Source: RGIG426 sp045598965
GTDB lineage: Bacteria > Bacillota > Clostridia > Oscillospirales > Acutalibacteraceae
Direction: 5' to 3'
Length of the DNA stretch: 64,000 bases
NCBI GenBank assembly: GCA_045598965.1
Contig: JAZRVH010000004.1
Location: forward strand, 1-64,000
The notes below the pieces were generated by a model. The model saw only the letters and a list, made by a program, of their open reading frames with translations. It did not search any database and was not told the DNA's origin. The first letter of the stretch is position 1. The number at the start of each line of letters is the position of its first letter. Of the stretch, positions 61,264-64,000 are shown one piece after another. The position numbers were made by a program, and so were the translations under genes.

Positions 61264-61890
61264 ATGAATCAAAATGACACAATTATTCGTTTAGAAACCA
61301 CCGCCGATTACAGAGAAACCGAAAACCTTGTCCGTGAATCGTTTTGGAACGTCTATCGTCCGGGATGCAGCGAGCATTACGTGCTTCACACATTGCGAAA
61401 CGACCCGGCGTTTGTCAAAGAATTGGACTTCGTTATGGAGCAAAACGGTGTACTCATAGGACAAAATATGTTTATGCGTACCGTTATCAAGACCGATGAC
61501 GGCAATGAACTCCCCGTTTTAACCATGGGGCCTATCGGCATTACTCCCTCTCTCAAGCGAAAAGGCTACGGCAAACAACTGCTTGATTACTCTTTGCAAC
61601 AAGCCACCGCTCTCGGTTACAAGGCGGTCTTGTTTGAGGGGAACATCGCCTTTTACGGCAAAAGCGGGTTTGACTACGCCTCTCGCTTTGGCATTCGCTA
61701 TCACCATTTGCCGGAAGATGCCGATGCCTCCTTTTTTCTCTGTAAAGAGCTAATCCCCGGTACACTGGATAACGTTACCGGCGTGTATCAAACGCCCGCC
61801 GGTTACTATGTCGAGGATGCCGATGTGGAGGAATTCGACAAACAATTCCCCCAAAAACAAAAGTTAAAACTGCCGGGGCAACTTTTCTAA
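61264..61890 (+). CDS. GNAT-family N-acetyltransferase
   Basis: 208 residues. The acetyl-CoA loop is ITPSLKRKGYGKQLLDYS, followed by AVLFEGNIAFYGKSGF, the usual C-terminal GNAT strand. ENLVRESFWNVYRPGCSEHYV at the start and the C-terminal part match the YhbS-like branch. Substrate is unknown; small molecules, amines or an antibiotic are all possible. CAGGAGG lies 7 bases before the ATG. The upstream leader peptide and stems suggest control at translation. Confidence 0.88.
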   Translation: MNQNDTIIRLETTADYRETENLVRESFWNVYRPGCSEHYVLHTLRNDPAFVKELDFVMEQNGVLIGQNMFMRTVIKTDDGNELPVLTMGPIGITPSLKRKGYGKQLLDYSLQQATALGYKAVLFEGNIAFYGKSGFDYASRFGIRYHHLPEDADASFFLCKELIPGTLDNVTGVYQTPAGYYVEDADVEEFDKQFPQKQKLKLPGQLF

Positions 61891-61898
61891 ACAGCAAA

Positions 61899-61926
61899 AA
61901 GGGGCTGACGAAATCGTCAGCCCCTT
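61899..61926. terminator. Bidirectional terminator between the acetyltransferase and the YD-repeat gene
   Basis: A 12-bp perfect stem (AAGGGGCTGACG and its complement) with an AAAT loop and T-tracts on both strands serves the two convergent genes. Confidence 0.88.
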
Positions 61927-61933
61927 ATCTTTT

Positions 61934-63052
61934 TTATTTCATATCGACGTAATGATACACCGTTTTCCACAGCATCGTCTTCCCGTCCCAACTAACGCAA
62001 ATGGCCTTTTGCGGGGTATTTCGTTGGGAATAGGTGTATTTCCACTGGGATTCCTCGTCCTCGTAATCCAAGGGAATTCCCAAAACATCCACACTGTATG
62101 AATAATCGATACGAGCATCTAAAAGCCCTCGATCGTCATTGTACACGTGGCTTTTCAGGTTGCCCGATTTATCATAGGAGAACTCCTCGCTCCCCACCAA
62201 AACGCCGCCGTCGCCATAGCGTTTGATTGTAGCGGTGTTACCGTCATCGGTATAAAAATAGTTGACATACCCGTAGGAATGACCGCTTGAATCCAACGTT
62301 TCTTCTTTAATCAAGCGATTTTTCTTGTCATAGGAATAAACGGTTTTGCCCTCACTTCTCCCGCTGGAATCGGTATACTTTTCGCTGGTTCGTTTTCCGG
62401 CAACGTTGTAGGTATACGTGGTTTTTATAATGATATTGCCGCTCTTGTTCAGTTTGGTTTTTGACGTCACCTGACCCGAATCGTTATACGCATACACCGT
62501 TTTAATCGTATACTCGTCGCTATCGGTATACACCGTAGACGAAAGGCGGTGCTTGGAATCGTAGGTATACACACGTTTCCAGTTAAGATCTCCGTTCGGC
62601 TGGCGTTCGGTCATCAGCGTAATGTTTCCCAGCGTGTTATAGGTATAGAAATTGATGATAACGTTGTTTCCGTCCTCATCGTAGTGATACACCGAACGAA
62701 CCCGTTTTTTCGCCAATTCCGGTTCTTTTCCGTTGATAGTGGGGATTAACTCCGCCAAATACATCCGTAAAATCAGTACGTCCTTCGTGTTGACAACCCG
62801 ATCGCTGTTACAATCCGCCGCCGTTGTTTGAATAGACGTTGTCATCTCTGCAATATACTTTCGCATCGTCAACACGTCTTTTGTATTCACCGCACCGTCC
62901 GCATTGGCGTCTCCGTAAATGACAACTTTTTTCCCGGTTCCGGTTCCCGTGCCGGTGTCGGTGCCAGTCTTGGTTCCTGCGGCTGTCGCCGGAAGCGACA
63001 TCGTCAAAAGTACCGCCAACGACAAAAACGACGCCATCCATCGCTTTTTCAA
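61934..63052 (-). CDS. Secreted dockerin protein with YD-type repeats
   Basis: 372 residues: a signal peptide (about 1-25), a Thr/Gly spacer (GTDTGTGTGTGKK), a two-repeat dockerin (GDANADGAVNTKDVLTMRKYI and DCNSDRVVNTKDVLILRMYL), then seven or eight YD-type repeats of about 23 residues (YTYDSKHRL, YAYNDSGQV, YTYNVAGKR, YSYDKKNRL, FSYDKSGNL). YD repeats form beta sleeves in Rhs-type proteins; this one is short and lacks a toxin tip. I chose the TTG at 63052, with AAAGGAGGGGG upstream and a textbook signal peptide following; the frame opens 48 codons further up without one. It sits after the right-edge phosphoesterase, past a terminator. Confidence 0.85.
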   Translation of the reverse strand: MKKRWMASFLSLAVLLTMSLPATAAGTKTGTDTGTGTGTGKKVVIYGDANADGAVNTKDVLTMRKYIAEMTTSIQTTAADCNSDRVVNTKDVLILRMYLAELIPTINGKEPELAKKRVRSVYHYDEDGNNVIINFYTYNTLGNITLMTERQPNGDLNWKRVYTYDSKHRLSSTVYTDSDEYTIKTVYAYNDSGQVTSKTKLNKSGNIIIKTTYTYNVAGKRTSEKYTDSSGRSEGKTVYSYDKKNRLIKEETLDSSGHSYGYVNYFYTDDGNTATIKRYGDGGVLVGSEEFSYDKSGNLKSHVYNDDRGLLDARIDYSYSVDVLGIPLDYEDEESQWKYTYSQRNTPQKAICVSWDGKTMLWKTVYHYVDMK

Positions 63053-63119
63053 CGGAATCCCCCTCCTTTTCTCACAACAATACAACCAAATTATAGAGTA
63101 TTCGACCTGCAATGTCAAG

Positions 63120-63151
63120 AAAAATCCCCCGTCAAATGACGGGGGATTTTT
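63120..63151 (-). terminator. Terminator of the right-edge phosphoesterase
   Basis: A 13-bp stem (AAAATCCCCCGTC and its complement) with a short AAAT loop lies 10 bases past the stop, with T-tracts on both sides. Confidence 0.88.
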
Positions 63152-63161
63152 GGAAAAACCG

Positions 63162-64000
63162 TTAGTTTTTGATGACACCGACTTGGCCGACATCATACCG
63201 TTGAGGATTCAAGCCCTCATCGAGGTAGTAGCGGTTGACAGACAGTTTATTGCCATCCACACTCATAATGAGGAACGAGGCTTCATAACCGGCCTTCGTC
63301 TCATGAAGCATCAAATCCGGGTAAGAGCACGTCAAGCCACCGTCATTTTTACCTTTAAACATCACGCCTTTTTCTCCGCCTTTGGACAGGTTGCCATCCA
63401 TACCGGAACCGGCGTTTTGCAGGTAAATCGGGCCGTTGCCGCCTTGGAAGAATTTGATGTCGCCTTCGGTAGTATACGAGGACGTACCGATAGCATCATT
63501 TTTCAGCGGATACGTGGTGTAGTAGTCTTCGTTGACATGGGCACTGATAACAAAGTCCACGTCGTACTGCTCGAAAATGTCGATAGCACTGCGGCTGGTA
63601 GCATCGGTCATATCCCGCTCATTGTGGCAGTAGAACGGCCAGTGCAGGAACACCACTTTGAATTTTTTCTGCGTATTGCTCAAGTCGGTACGCAACCAGT
63701 TGATTTGGGTCGTATCCAGCTCGCCGTTGTGGCCGCTATCGAGCACGATAAAGTGAACATCACCGTAATCGTAGGAATAATAGTCGGTGGAGGTGTTCAC
63801 CGTATCGTTGTTGAAGAAATACTGCACATAGTTGTTATCGTGGTTGCCGTTGGCAACAAACCACGGATGCTCTGCAAAGTACGCATCGCTGCCGAACAGG
63901 TTGTTCGAGCCGTTGATGGTATTACGCCACGGCGAAATGGTGCTCATACCGTCGTCACTGCAATACACGAAGTCGCCGCCGGACACAAAGAACGAAGCGG
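63162..64000 (-). CDS. Calcineurin-like phosphoesterase, C-terminal part
   Basis: The gene continues past the right edge; 279 codons plus the stop are seen. The metallophosphoesterase motifs are SGGDFVY, ANGNHDNN, FLHWPFY and SAHVNEDYY. The last motif normally reads H-x-H; here the second His is Asn. DYYSYDYGDVHFIVLDSG is nearly the same as in the giant protein at 291, so the two enzymes are close relatives. It is read on the same strand as the dockerin/YD gene. It may have an N-terminal dockerin or fibronectin domain outside the window (inference). Confidence 0.85.
   Translation of the reverse strand, partial: ASFFVSGGDFVYCSDDGMSTISPWRNTINGSNNLFGSDAYFAEHPWFVANGNHDNNYVQYFFNNDTVNTSTDYYSYDYGDVHFIVLDSGHNGELDTTQINWLRTDLSNTQKKFKVVFLHWPFYCHNERDMTDATSRSAIDIFEQYDVDFVISAHVNEDYYTTYPLKNDAIGTSSYTTEGDIKFFQGGNGPIYLQNAGSGMDGNLSKGGEKGVMFKGKNDGGLTCSYPDLMLHETKAGYEASFLIMSVDGNKLSVNRYYLDEGLNPQRYDVGQVGVIKN

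Overview
The window looks like a chromosomal segment of an endospore-forming Clostridia member, most likely of the Ruminococcaceae/Oscillospiraceae. The evidence is the sporulation set (spoIIGA-sigE, sigG, spoIIAA-spoIIAB-sigF), the Gram-positive replicative polymerase PolC, the sepF-ylmH-divIVA division cluster, and several secreted proteins with type-I-like dockerin modules, as in cellulosome-type gut bacteria. Genus and species cannot be set from the sequence alone. Most genes lie on the minus strand. The plus-strand islands are spoIIGA-sigE (31.6-33.1 kb) and the esterase-rarA-acetyltransferase stretch (59.0-61.9 kb).

Layout. 0-15 kb: the start of a dockerin protein cut by the left edge, then a single 14.6-kb gene for a secreted protein of about 4,856 residues (signal peptide, dockerin, TTEP linker, about 55 InlB-B-like repeats, C-terminal metallophosphoesterase). 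15-31.4 kb: fifteen closely packed minus-strand housekeeping genes, read from a good promoter at 31.45 kb (miaB, ylbF-like, mutS, mutL, miaA, an HlyD-like adaptor, yggS, sepF, ylmH, divIVA-like, lspA, rluD, aminotransferase, trpS, PH-domain protein). 31.5-37.3 kb: mother-cell sigma factor SigE with its protease SpoIIGA behind a Spo0A-type promoter, then a VTC/DUF4956/DUF4353 surface-polyphosphate-type module, then inverted sigG. 37.4-42.4 kb: tsf, rpsB, an alpha/beta hydrolase, and a Y-family polymerase with a YolD-like partner. 42.6-44.2 kb: tRNA-Leu(CAG) and the forespore spoIIA operon. 44.4-52.6 kb: a CAP/dockerin secreted protein, a phosphohexomutase, a heterodimeric ABC exporter and an AI-2E-family permease. 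52.7-58.8 kb: polC, ispG, nth. 59.0-61.9 kb: esterase, rarA, and a GNAT acetyltransferase behind a probable leader-peptide attenuator. 61.9-64 kb: a dockerin/YD-repeat protein and a second metallophosphoesterase cut by the right edge.

How it fits together. Secreted dockerin proteins flank and interrupt a conserved housekeeping and sporulation core. At least four proteins carry near-identical dockerin helices (xNMKDVLxxRKYIA), so they may dock on the same cell-surface cohesin, which is not in the window. The giant protein and the right-edge protein share the same phosphoesterase fold. Regulatory sites are unusually readable: eleven promoters are proposed, nine of them with a sigma-A -35 and -10 pair, and in several places the promoter of one gene is built into the terminator of the gene before it. 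The most novel candidates are the giant repeat phosphoesterase, the leader-peptide attenuator at 61.15-61.26 kb, the spoIIG-like promoter with 22-bp spacing, and the multi-hairpin palindromic element at 42.46-42.56 kb.
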